A DNA stretch of 64,000 nucleotides from Streptomyces sp. LX-29 (GTDB lineage: Bacteria; Actinomycetota; Actinomycetes; Streptomycetales; Streptomycetaceae): NCBI RefSeq assembly GCF_029541745.1, contig NZ_CP089746.1:5775559-5839558 (forward strand), given 5' to 3'. The position numbers and the translations under genes are program-made. A model generated the notes under the pieces. It saw only the letters and a program-made list of their open reading frames with translations, had not been told where the DNA came from and searched no databases. Every line of letters begins with the position of its first letter. The first letter of the stretch is position 1. Positions 7,898-13,716 of this stretch are shown piece after piece.

Positions 7898-8520
7898 CTC
7901 TCCGGCAACTGCCCCCGGACGAAGACGGCCGTACGGGGATCGTGATTACCGACAACCCTGACGGTCTGCTTAGTCGCGTGGCCGACGAGTTCGACAGCGC
8001 GGCGGAAGACGAGAACGTGTTCATGTGCAGCCAGCTCCTGGGGCACGCACGTGACTTGCTCAAGCAGCCGAAGGTGACCGTGGAAGAACTGCGGTTCCTC
8101 GCTGAACGGCTCGTTGAGGGGCTGCTCATGGCCATCAACGTGGCTGAGAGCCGTGACTCCCGTTCGGCGCCGATCACCCCCATGCCCATGGTCGGTGATC
8201 CGGTGATGGACACGGTGACCGGCAAGGTGGGGCTGATGATGGGTTGGGAGGGGCCTCAGCGTGCACGGGTGACCCTTTATCCGCCGAATGGCAAAGGCAC
8301 GCCCTGGGACACCGCCGGCTTCCGTCAGCCCACGAAAGAGGAGTGGCCCGTTGAGGCCCCGCCGCCGCTCCGGCCAACGCCTTCGGACTATCCGCGCAGT
8401 GCTCCGATGTCGGCGAGGCCCCTGGAACAGTCGATCGTGGAGGAAGGGCAGAACGGGCACCGCGGTGGGCTGAACATGGCTGCCCTGGCGCCTCCACCTG
8501 CCTCGATCTTCGGACCGTAG
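7894..8520 (+). CDS. Conserved-type hypothetical protein in RiPP island
   Basis: 208 residues from GTG 7894; GTG 7891 is equally possible, and both follow a GGAGG at 7882-7886. The N-terminal 90 residues are acidic and helical (DNPDGLLSRVADEFDSAAEDENVF, then LGHARDLLKQPKVTVEELRFLAERL). The C-terminal part has a TVTGKVGLMMGWEGPQ-like beta segment and then a Pro-rich tail. I recognise no catalytic motif. It is coupled to the 90-residue gene before it and followed 6 bp later by a strong terminator (8527-8567), so these two genes form their own transcription unit, separate from the RiPP cassette. Confidence 0.65.
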   Translation: MTLRQLPPDEDGRTGIVITDNPDGLLSRVADEFDSAAEDENVFMCSQLLGHARDLLKQPKVTVEELRFLAERLVEGLLMAINVAESRDSRSAPITPMPMVGDPVMDTVTGKVGLMMGWEGPQRARVTLYPPNGKGTPWDTAGFRQPTKEEWPVEAPPPLRPTPSDYPRSAPMSARPLEQSIVEEGQNGHRGGLNMAALAPPPASIFGP

Positions 8521-8526
8521 AAGACT

Positions 8527-8567
8527 CCTGGTCCCCGCTGTTCTCGGCTACCTCAGCGGGGACCAGG
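8527..8567 (+). terminator. Strong perfect-stem terminator
   Basis: CCTGGTCCCCGCTG (8527-8540) and CAGCGGGGACCAGG (8554-8567) form a perfect 14-bp stem with a 13-nt loop just after the stop at 8520. There is no long T run, as is usual in Streptomyces. Confidence 0.8.
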
Positions 8568-8574
8568 TCCCGCG

Positions 8575-8628
8575 CCCGCCCCTACCGTGTGCCAGTCATC
8601 CCCCGAAGGCGACACCGGTAGGGGCGGG
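8575..8628. repeat. Long inverted repeat upstream of RiPP genes
   Basis: CCCGCCCCTACCGTGT (8575-8590) is complementary to ACACCGGTAGGGGCGGG (8612-8628) with a single-base bulge and a 21-nt loop. It lies between the preceding terminator and the first small gene of the RiPP unit. It could be a terminator read from the opposite direction, an operator or a leader hairpin. Confidence 0.6.
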
Positions 8629-8675
8629 ACCTCACACAACCTGTCCAGTTGGCGAGTTGGAGAGGAGCGACCGAC

Positions 8676-8843
8676 ATGAAGACCAGCCCATCACAGCCGG
8701 TCGCCCTGCCCATCCGCACCAGTCCCCCGCCCGGCGGACACTCGCTGGGGAGCGTGTACGCCGGGCGGGTCAGCAAGGGATCGACCAGTTCACGTCTCAT
8801 GACGGAAGGGAGGCGAGGTATAACCGAGCCACTCGGCTCGTAG
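8676..8843 (+). CDS. Small peptide gene (55 residues) upstream of the graspetide precursor
   Basis: ATG 8676 sits 8 nt after a strong GAGAGGAG ribosome-binding sequence. The peptide begins MKTSPSQPVALPIRTSPPP and ends ..GITEPLGS; it is rich in Ser, Thr, Pro and Gly and has no membrane segment. I do not recognise a family. The good start signal and position 46 bp before the precursor gene argue that it is translated. It could be a leader peptide, an extra precursor or a small accessory protein. A second frame across the same bases (from TTG 8657 to a stop overlapping the next start) has no ribosome-binding site and I prefer this one. Confidence 0.5.
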   Translation: MKTSPSQPVALPIRTSPPPGGHSLGSVYAGRVSKGSTSSRLMTEGRRGITEPLGS

Positions 8844-8889
8844 TGCAGGCACCACCCAGATCCGCAGAACTCATCCTGAGGAGTCAACT

Positions 8890-9156
8890 GTGATCACCAC
8901 TGCTACTGGGCTCACCGCAACCCGACCGTGGGGGGCTAGCCGACTGGCGCCGTACCCCACCACGGTTCGCCTCCCGCACGCCGCAGTCGAGGTTGACCCG
9001 GACACGCAGCTTGGCGTGTTCCGCGACTGTCACGGCCAGGTGGTTGAGATGGGCAAGCACGGAACCGGCACCGGCACCGAAACCAATGTAACCACCAGTT
9101 CGGATAACCAGACGGGTAACGACCAGGGCAAGGACCAGGAGAACGATCAGGACTGA
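8890..9156 (+). CDS. ATP-grasp-modified RiPP (graspetide) precursor peptide, TgmA-like
   Basis: 88 residues from GTG 8890, 6-7 nt after a GAGGAG. The leader matches the ATP-grasp-target RiPP family: RPWGASRLAPYPTT (residues 12-25), VEVDPDTQLGVF and then GQVVEMGKHGT (49-59). The C-terminal 30 residues are the likely core, rich in hydroxyl donors (Thr 59, 61, 63, 65, 68, 69, 75; Ser 70, 71) and acidic acceptors (Glu 64, 84; Asp 72, 78, 82, 86, 88), as needed for side-chain ester crosslinks. The next two genes encode the ATP-grasp ligase and a PIMT-like methyltransferase. A lone Cys47 just before the conserved GQVVEMG motif is unusual to my eye. Product structure cannot be read from the sequence. 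Confidence 0.85.
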   Translation: MITTATGLTATRPWGASRLAPYPTTVRLPHAAVEVDPDTQLGVFRDCHGQVVEMGKHGTGTGTETNVTTSSDNQTGNDQGKDQENDQD

Positions 9157-9161
9157 CGATA

Positions 9162-10121
9162 GTGACCGAGGAGAGGCCGGTACTCGTGGTCACCGAGGCG
9201 AACGACATTACCGCCGACATGGTGATCAGCGAACTGAACCGGCGCAGTGTGCCGGTAGTCAGGTTCAACCCTGCCGACATTGATGGAGGCGGCCTGACGG
9301 TCTCGGCTCGGTTTGGTACCTGCCCGGCCCCGGTGGCCGGGCAGGTACGCACCGTGTCGAGGACCGTGGATCTGGGCCACGTGCGGGCGGTGTACTGGCG
9401 CCGCCCCGACTGGCCCACCTTCCCGCACTTAGCCGCCGACGATGCGCGGTTCGCCGCGGCGCAGGTCCGCTATGGGCTCGGAGGCACGCTCTACGCCCTG
9501 GACGGGCCTCTGTGGGTCAACCACCCCCTTCGTATCGCCGCCGCCGACTACAAGCCCGCTCAACTCGCCCTTGCGCAGCGGCTGGGCCTCGCGGTGCCAC
9601 CAACGCTCGTAACCAACGATCCAGCCGCGGCACGGGAGTTCATCACTGCACACGGTCAGGTGATCTACAAGGTGCTGCGGTGGACCCCGTACGAGCGAGA
9701 CGGGATTCCGGTCACGGGCTGGGCTGATCTGGTCACTGCTGACGAGATCGATGACAGTGTGCGCGTGACACCACACCTCTTTCAGGCCCGCGTGGATAAG
9801 GCCGCAGACGTGCGGGTGCTGGTGGTCGGTCGGCGAGCGTTCGCCGTGCGCATCGACTCCGACCTGTTGGACTGGCGCAAGGACTACTCCGCGCTCTCCT
9901 ACACCGTGGTAGACCTGCCCGCCAACGTGAACAAGGCGCTCTTGGCATACCTGGATCGCCTCGGGTTGGTGTCCGGGAGCTTTGACCTCGCTATGGATCG
10001 GGCGGGCGACTACTGGTGGCTGGAGCTGAACCCCAATGGCCAGTGGGGGTGGCTGGAGGAGAAGACCGGACTGGAGATGTCCGCTGCATTCGCTGACCTG
10101 CTACGAGGAGACAACCCATGA
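9162..10121 (+). CDS. ATP-grasp peptide maturase (graspetide ligase, TgmB/SAV_5884-like)
   Basis: 319 residues. An N-terminal pre-ATP-grasp domain begins PVLVVTEANDITADMVI and includes VRAVYWRRPDWP. The ATP-grasp fold follows, with VIYKVLRWTPYERDG (nucleotide-binding Lys region), ADVRVLVVGRRAFAVRIDS and the Mg-binding block WLELNPNGQWGWLE near residue 295. Enzymes of this group activate Asp/Glu side chains of the precursor as acyl phosphates and join them to Thr/Ser hydroxyls (omega-ester macrocycles). GTG start 9162 lies 5 nt after the precursor stop. The stop overlaps the methyltransferase start (ATGA, 10118-10121), giving a tightly coupled three-gene cassette. Confidence 0.88.
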   Translation: MTEERPVLVVTEANDITADMVISELNRRSVPVVRFNPADIDGGGLTVSARFGTCPAPVAGQVRTVSRTVDLGHVRAVYWRRPDWPTFPHLAADDARFAAAQVRYGLGGTLYALDGPLWVNHPLRIAAADYKPAQLALAQRLGLAVPPTLVTNDPAAAREFITAHGQVIYKVLRWTPYERDGIPVTGWADLVTADEIDDSVRVTPHLFQARVDKAADVRVLVVGRRAFAVRIDSDLLDWRKDYSALSYTVVDLPANVNKALLAYLDRLGLVSGSFDLAMDRAGDYWWLELNPNGQWGWLEEKTGLEMSAAFADLLRGDNP

Positions 10122-11281
10122 CCGATACCACGCCCGAGCGGCGTGCCCTCGCCGATCGGCTGGTTCAGGCTGGTGCCCTCAAGACCCCCGCGTGGCGGGC
10201 GGCCGTAGAGGCAGTACCGCGTGAGCTCTTTCTGAACCCCGGGGTGTTCCTTCAAGAGAAAGGACGATGGCGACCTGTATCGGCCGCGGGCGCCGATCCG
10301 GCGGAGTGGGCGCATATCGCGTACACCCTAGACACGCTGACTACGCAACTCGATGGGCACCTCACTGCCGACGAGGTAAAAGAGCCCGTGGCGGGTCTAC
10401 CCACGTCTTCCTCCACGACCCCGGTCCTCGTGCTTGGCATGATCGAGAGCCTGGACGTGGAGGACGGGCACCAGGTCTTGGAGATTGGTACCGGTACTGG
10501 CTACTCCTCCGCCCTGATGTGTCACCGCCTCGGCGAGGACAACGTGACCACGGTGGAGGTTGACCCGGAGGTGGCGGCCCGTGCGGACGCCGCGTTGGAA
10601 GCGGCCGGGTTCTCGACGTGGACCGTGACCGGAGACGGGCTCCTCGGGCACCCTCGCCGGGCCCCGTACGATCGGGTGATCGCCACCTGCGCCGTCCGCC
10701 GCATCCCTCATACTTGGGTCCGGCAGACCAGGCCAGGCGGCGTCATCCTGGCCACCGTCGGTTCCTGGGCAAACGGCGCCGGCCTTGCAAAGGTAACGGT
10801 GAATGCCGAGGGTGCGGCCGAAGGCGGCATGATCGGACACGCCTCGTTTATGCAGGCTCGATCTCAAGCGGCAGTGCCGGTAGGCGGTGACCTCTCCGCC
10901 CGCACTGCCTACGCCGATAGTGAGCGGGATGTGGGGGTGTCTCCCCTCGTGCTTGAGGAGCAGATGCCTGCTTTCCTCGCCCAGCTCTCCGCCCCCGGCA
11001 CGCAGTTCATTCGCGCCGCCCGCAGTGACGGCACACGGCTCTTGTACCTCTTCGACCCGCAGCGCGAGTCCTTTGCCGAGTTCATCGCTGACGGAGACGG
11101 TTGGACCGTCCGCCAGGGTGGGCCCGTGGCCCTGTGGGACGACATCGAGCGGGCTGTCACCGCTTGGCAGGGTGAGGGAAGCCCTGACATCACCACCGTA
11201 AAGCTCCACATCACTGCCAGGACCCATACGTATTGGATCGGCGACAACCCGGCACTGCGATGGGAACACCACCTCAGCTAG
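10118..11281 (+). CDS. PIMT-like methyltransferase of ATP-grasp peptide system
   Basis: 387 residues. A protein-L-isoaspartate O-methyltransferase-like core follows an N-terminal segment LVQAGALKTPAWRAAVEAVPRELF. The SAM-binding motif I is VLEIGTGTGYSSALM (about residue 125), with VTTVEVDPEVAARAD and the DRVIATCAVRRIP region after it; SSSTTPVLVLGMIESL resembles the PIMT active-site loop. In fuscimiditide-type systems such an enzyme methylates one core Asp, which then closes to an aspartimide. I infer the same here by cassette architecture. The C-terminal about 170 residues are an extension seen in this subfamily. The TAG stop is shared with an IS630 insertion that starts at its third base (see findings), so the protein is intact. 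Confidence 0.85.
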   Translation: MTDTTPERRALADRLVQAGALKTPAWRAAVEAVPRELFLNPGVFLQEKGRWRPVSAAGADPAEWAHIAYTLDTLTTQLDGHLTADEVKEPVAGLPTSSSTTPVLVLGMIESLDVEDGHQVLEIGTGTGYSSALMCHRLGEDNVTTVEVDPEVAARADAALEAAGFSTWTVTGDGLLGHPRRAPYDRVIATCAVRRIPHTWVRQTRPGGVILATVGSWANGAGLAKVTVNAEGAAEGGMIGHASFMQARSQAAVPVGGDLSARTAYADSERDVGVSPLVLEEQMPAFLAQLSAPGTQFIRAARSDGTRLLYLFDPQRESFAEFIADGDGWTVRQGGPVALWDDIERAVTAWQGEGSPDITTVKLHITARTHTYWIGDNPALRWEHHLS

Positions 11282-12437
11282 AGATCTTTAACGGCGGAGG
11301 TTACGTCGGGTCGTGACGGCTGTCAGGGTCCGCGCTATGCCTGGAGGATGAGGTATCCCGATGGCGGTGGACTGACGGCCGAGGAACGGGCTCGGCGTGA
11401 GCAAGTCCGGCTTGCGGCCGCAGATCTGATCGAGGGCGGGGCCAGTGACCGGGAGGTGGCTCGGCGGTTCAGGGTGACCCGGATGTCGGCGAACCGCTGG
11501 CGGCGGGCGTTGGCTTCCGGTGGTCGGCAGGCCCTGGCCTCCAAGGGGCCCGGCGGCGCCCGCTGCAAGCTCGATGCGGGACAGCTCCGCGTCCTGGAGA
11601 CGGTGTTGGATGCCGGTCCGGCCGCTTCCGGCTGGAGTGACCAGTGCTGGACGCTGGCGAGGATCGCCGAGGTCGTGCGCCGCTGGTTCGGCGTCGAGTA
11701 CACCCTGGCCGGGCTGGACCTGCTGCTGCACCGCATCGGCTGGAGCGTGCAGGTCCCATCCCGCAAGGCCACCGAGCGGGACGAGGCGAAGATCGCCGCC
11801 TGGAAGGACGAGCAGTGGCCCGTCATAAAAAGAGGGCGGCGGACTTGGGCGCCTGGCTCTGCTTCGAGGACGAAGCCGGCCAGGGCCTGAGGCCGCCCAA
11901 GGGCCGAACCTGGGGCCGACGGGGCCATACCCCGGTGGTCCGGGTCACCGCCGCCGGCACCAAACGCGTCTCCATGGCGGCGCTGATCTGCACCAAAGCC
12001 GGCCGCAGATCCCGGCTGATCTACCGCATCCACCTCGACCGCGGCCCCGCCAAAGGCCGCCGCAAAGGCTTCACCGAGACTGACTACGCCCGCCTGCTGG
12101 ATGCCGCACACCAGCAGCTCGGCGGCCCCATCGTCTTGGTCTGGGACAACTTGAACACGCACGTCAGCCGCACTATGCGGGAGCTGATCGCCACCCGATT
12201 ATGGCTGACCGTCTACCAGCTGCCCCCGTACGCGCCCGAGCTCAACCCCGTCGAGGGCGTGTGGTCGCACCTGAAGAGATCGCTGGCCAACCTCACCAAA
12301 CACGGCCTCGACCAACTCACCGCGTTGGTGAAGACACGGCTCAAACGCATGCAGTACCGCCCTGTCCTCGTCGAGGGTCTCGTCGCCAAAACCGGGCTCG
12401 ACCTCCAACCGCCGTAACCTCAGCCGTTGAAGATCTC
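11281..12437. mobile_element. IS630-family insertion sequence, 1157 bp, complete
   Basis: Terminal inverted repeats: GAGATCTTTAACGGCGGAGG.. at 11281-11305 against the complement of 12413-12437, 23 of 25 matching. Both ends are flanked by TA (11279-11280 and 12438-12439), the target duplication typical of IS630/Tc1-like elements. It carries one transposase gene in two frames. The insertion site is the TA of the methyltransferase TAG stop. Confidence 0.9.
11348..12417 (+). CDS. IS630-family transposase, two frames joined by -1 frameshift
   Basis: The first frame (11348-11890) encodes the DNA-binding half: helix-turn-helix with ASDREVARRFRVTRMSANRW, then a second HTH and LLHRIGWSVQVPSRKATERDE. 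The second frame covers the DDE catalytic half to 12417: CFEDEAGQ (first Asp), VLVWDNLNTH (second Asp) and APELNPVEGVWSHLK (Glu). The frames meet at an A-run, 11827-11831 (ATAAAAAGAGGG), where a -1 slip changes AAA-AGA to AAA-AAG. IS630 elements often use such a programmed frameshift, so the transposase is probably functional rather than broken. The A-run is five bases, one shorter than the classic A6G site. Confidence 0.85.
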
Positions 12438-12477
12438 TAGCCGCCTGAAGGCCGGCGAACCGGTACCGGTGAGATTC

Positions 12478-12513
12478 GGAGGCTCAGGCACTAGATCGGG
12501 TGCCTGAGCCTCC
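12478..12513 (+). terminator. Terminator of the graspetide operon
   Basis: GGAGGCTCAGGCAC (12478-12491) pairs perfectly with GTGCCTGAGCCTCC (12500-12513) around an 8-nt loop, followed by TTTC. Before the IS inserted it lay about 40 bp after the methyltransferase stop. Confidence 0.8.
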
Positions 12514-12557
12514 TTTCACATGACGGTACTGAGGAGTAGAACCACCATTTACCTCAA

Positions 12558-12702
12558 GGCACCCCTTCGTGGGGGTGCCAGAGAGGTAGTCCTCAAGGAT
12601 TGGGTGGGGGGTATAGAGAACCCCCCACCATAAATAACGTACCTGTCCTCTGGAGGTCCCTGGGACACGTCTGTGAGCCAGGTAACGATAATTATTGTTA
12701 CC
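12558..12702. repeat. Three hairpins/palindromes at right end of island
   Basis: Three structures follow in 145 bp. GGCACCCC-TTCG-T-GGGGTGCC spans 12558-12579. GGTGGGGGG (12603-12611) is complementary to CCCCCCACC (12621-12629). An AT-rich near-palindrome GGTAACGATAATTATTGTTACC spans 12681-12702. The last is markedly AT-rich for this genome. Together they look like recombinase/regulator binding sites or a single-strand origin, but no protein gene identifies which. The 605-bp stretch 12438-13042 shows no credible gene. Confidence 0.55.
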
Positions 12703-12885
12703 TCACACTGCCCAGGTCTGGTTCATGTGTGTGACCGATGACCTTGAGGGGCCTACGAGCTCCTGGAGCCGGATGAGTCGGGGGCCTTCATCGAGGCCGG
12801 CCCGGCCTTTTCTGCATTATTGAAACCCGTACATGATGAAAGGAAGGCGCCCCGGCGGTCCTCGTGACAGCAACAAAGGGGCATT

Positions 12886-12916
12886 ACCCGGCGTACAGCC
12901 CGACTCGTCTGCCGCC
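12886..12916 (+). repeat. attR-like copy of 31-bp rnpB 3'-end repeat
   Basis: Identical over 31 bp to 6028-6058 but with no rnpB sequence before it: P4 and the rest of the RNA are absent. It is therefore a displaced 3' tail, as left by site-specific integration into an RNA gene. The downstream TTTTCCTCGCC should be the ancestral rnpB flank. Confidence 0.85.
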
Positions 12917-13042
12917 TTTTCCTCGCCTTCGACGAGCGCAGGGCGGGTCCTTGCAGCCAGTGTCCGCCGCCACGGAGCTGGCGCAGTCGGACATGAACGC
13001 AGCGATCCGCGGCAGCCGCGTCGCCGGCTCCCGCCACGGTCA

Positions 13043-13197
13043 TCAGCCCGGCTCGTCGTACTCCTCGGTGCTCAGCCGTTCGAGGTCGTCGGCCCACTGC
13101 TGGGCCCACGCGCGCAGGCTGGCGATCTGGTCGGGGTCCGTAGGCGGCGAATTTGGACGGCATACCCGCCGGCGATGACCAGTGGGTACAGGTTCAC
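13043..13197 (-). pseudogene. Collapsed AbiEii/nucleotidyltransferase-type toxin gene
   Basis: The minus strand from GTG 13197 reads VNLYPLVIAGGYAVQ, the start I associate with AbiEii/AbiGii-type nucleotidyltransferases. After about 18 codons the frame is lost, and in another frame the end PPTDPDQIASLRAWAQQWADDLE..EPG* (stop 13043-13045) appears, resembling the C-terminus of the same proteins. Only 155 bp remain where about 600 bp or more would be expected, so the catalytic GS..DxD region has been deleted. The start overlaps the stop of the partner gene at 13194 (GTGA), preserving the original operon junction. Confidence 0.6.
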
Positions 13198-13556
13198 GCC
13201 GCGGCAGGCGCCTGGCGAGCGAGCAGGGGGAATGCCTCTTCCCACGCGGCGCTGATGTGCCGGCTGATCAGCGTGCGCAGGACGGGCCACTGCGCGATCA
13301 GTAGCTGGCGGTCCAGGAGGGCGACGAGGTCGTCGTGCTGCCCTTCGGCCAGCGCGGTGCGGTACAGGCTCATGCGCTGCCGCGGCCGGTCCAGATCGTA
13401 GGTGCGAAGACCAGACCAGGCGACGTGCAGCGGCAGCTGGACCGCGCCGTGAGTGGACCCGGCGAGTTCGTCGAGCGAGGCGGGCAGGCGGCCCTGGTAC
13501 CGCACACGCAGCACATCAGCAGCGGGTGGACACGACGTCGACGTGGGGTCAGCCAT
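13194..13556 (-). CDS. Conserved-type partner protein of AbiEii-type gene
   Basis: 120 residues from ATG 13556. Key segments are LPASLDELAGSTHGAVQLPLHVAWSG, then RQRMSLYRTALAEGQHDDLVALLDRQLLIAQWPVLRTLISRHI. I know this helical family only as the gene in front of AbiEii-like nucleotidyltransferases in Streptomyces, probably an antitoxin or regulator. It overlaps its partner by 4 nt. Here the partner is ruined, leaving an apparently intact orphan antitoxin-like gene. Function is inferred from context only. Confidence 0.6.
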   Translation of the reverse strand: MADPTSTSCPPAADVLRVRYQGRLPASLDELAGSTHGAVQLPLHVAWSGLRTYDLDRPRQRMSLYRTALAEGQHDDLVALLDRQLLIAQWPVLRTLISRHISAAWEEAFPLLARQAPAAA

Positions 13557-13684
13557 GACACCGATGATCGCCTCTGCCCCGGGCGCCCGATACCTCACTC
13601 CGCGCGGCTTCCTCCGCATCGGGACGGCACGACGGCCCCCACCGAAGCGAGGGCCGGGCGCGTGGCACCCCGGCAGGAGTACCG

Positions 13685-13705
13685 TTCTGAGTGTCCAGTT
13701 CAGAA
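13685..13705. promoter_or_regulatory. Inverted repeat upstream of XRE-TPR regulator
   Basis: TTCTGA (13685-13690) and TCAGAA (13700-13705) flank a 9-nt spacer, ending 11 nt before the ATG at 13717. The position suits an autoregulatory operator of the XRE regulator. It is short, so chance is possible. Confidence 0.4.
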
Positions 13706-13716
13706 TGGGAGTAAGT

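Larger units (their letters stand above)
6028..12916. mobile_element. Genomic island integrated at the 3' end of rnpB
   Basis: A segment of about 6.9 kb bounded by the 31-bp direct repeats. It contains an XRE-DUF397 pair, two coupled unknown genes, a small peptide gene, a graspetide-type RiPP cassette, an IS630-family insertion and a hairpin-rich, AT-richer right end. Genes on both sides differ in character: conserved RNA-processing genes to the left, a broken toxin gene to the right. No integrase, excisionase or replication gene is visible, so the element may be mobilised in trans or may have lost its recombinase. Without the IS and its target duplication the element would be about 5.7 kb. 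This is inference from the repeat pair and content; an empty site in a relative would prove it. Confidence 0.75.

Noticed and set aside
8657..8893. 78-residue frame whose stop overlaps the precursor start
   Set aside because: It needs a TTG start without a ribosome-binding site and overlaps the better-initiated gene at 8676; the GTGA overlap alone is not convincing.
6028..12916. Phage or conjugative element
   Set aside because: No integrase, excisionase, FtsK-like transfer, replication or structural genes are present, so I call it only a genomic island.
12833..13255. Plus-strand frames between the right attachment repeat and the XRE-TPR regulator
   Set aside because: Translations show no domain and run antisense to the clear AbiEii remnant and its partner.
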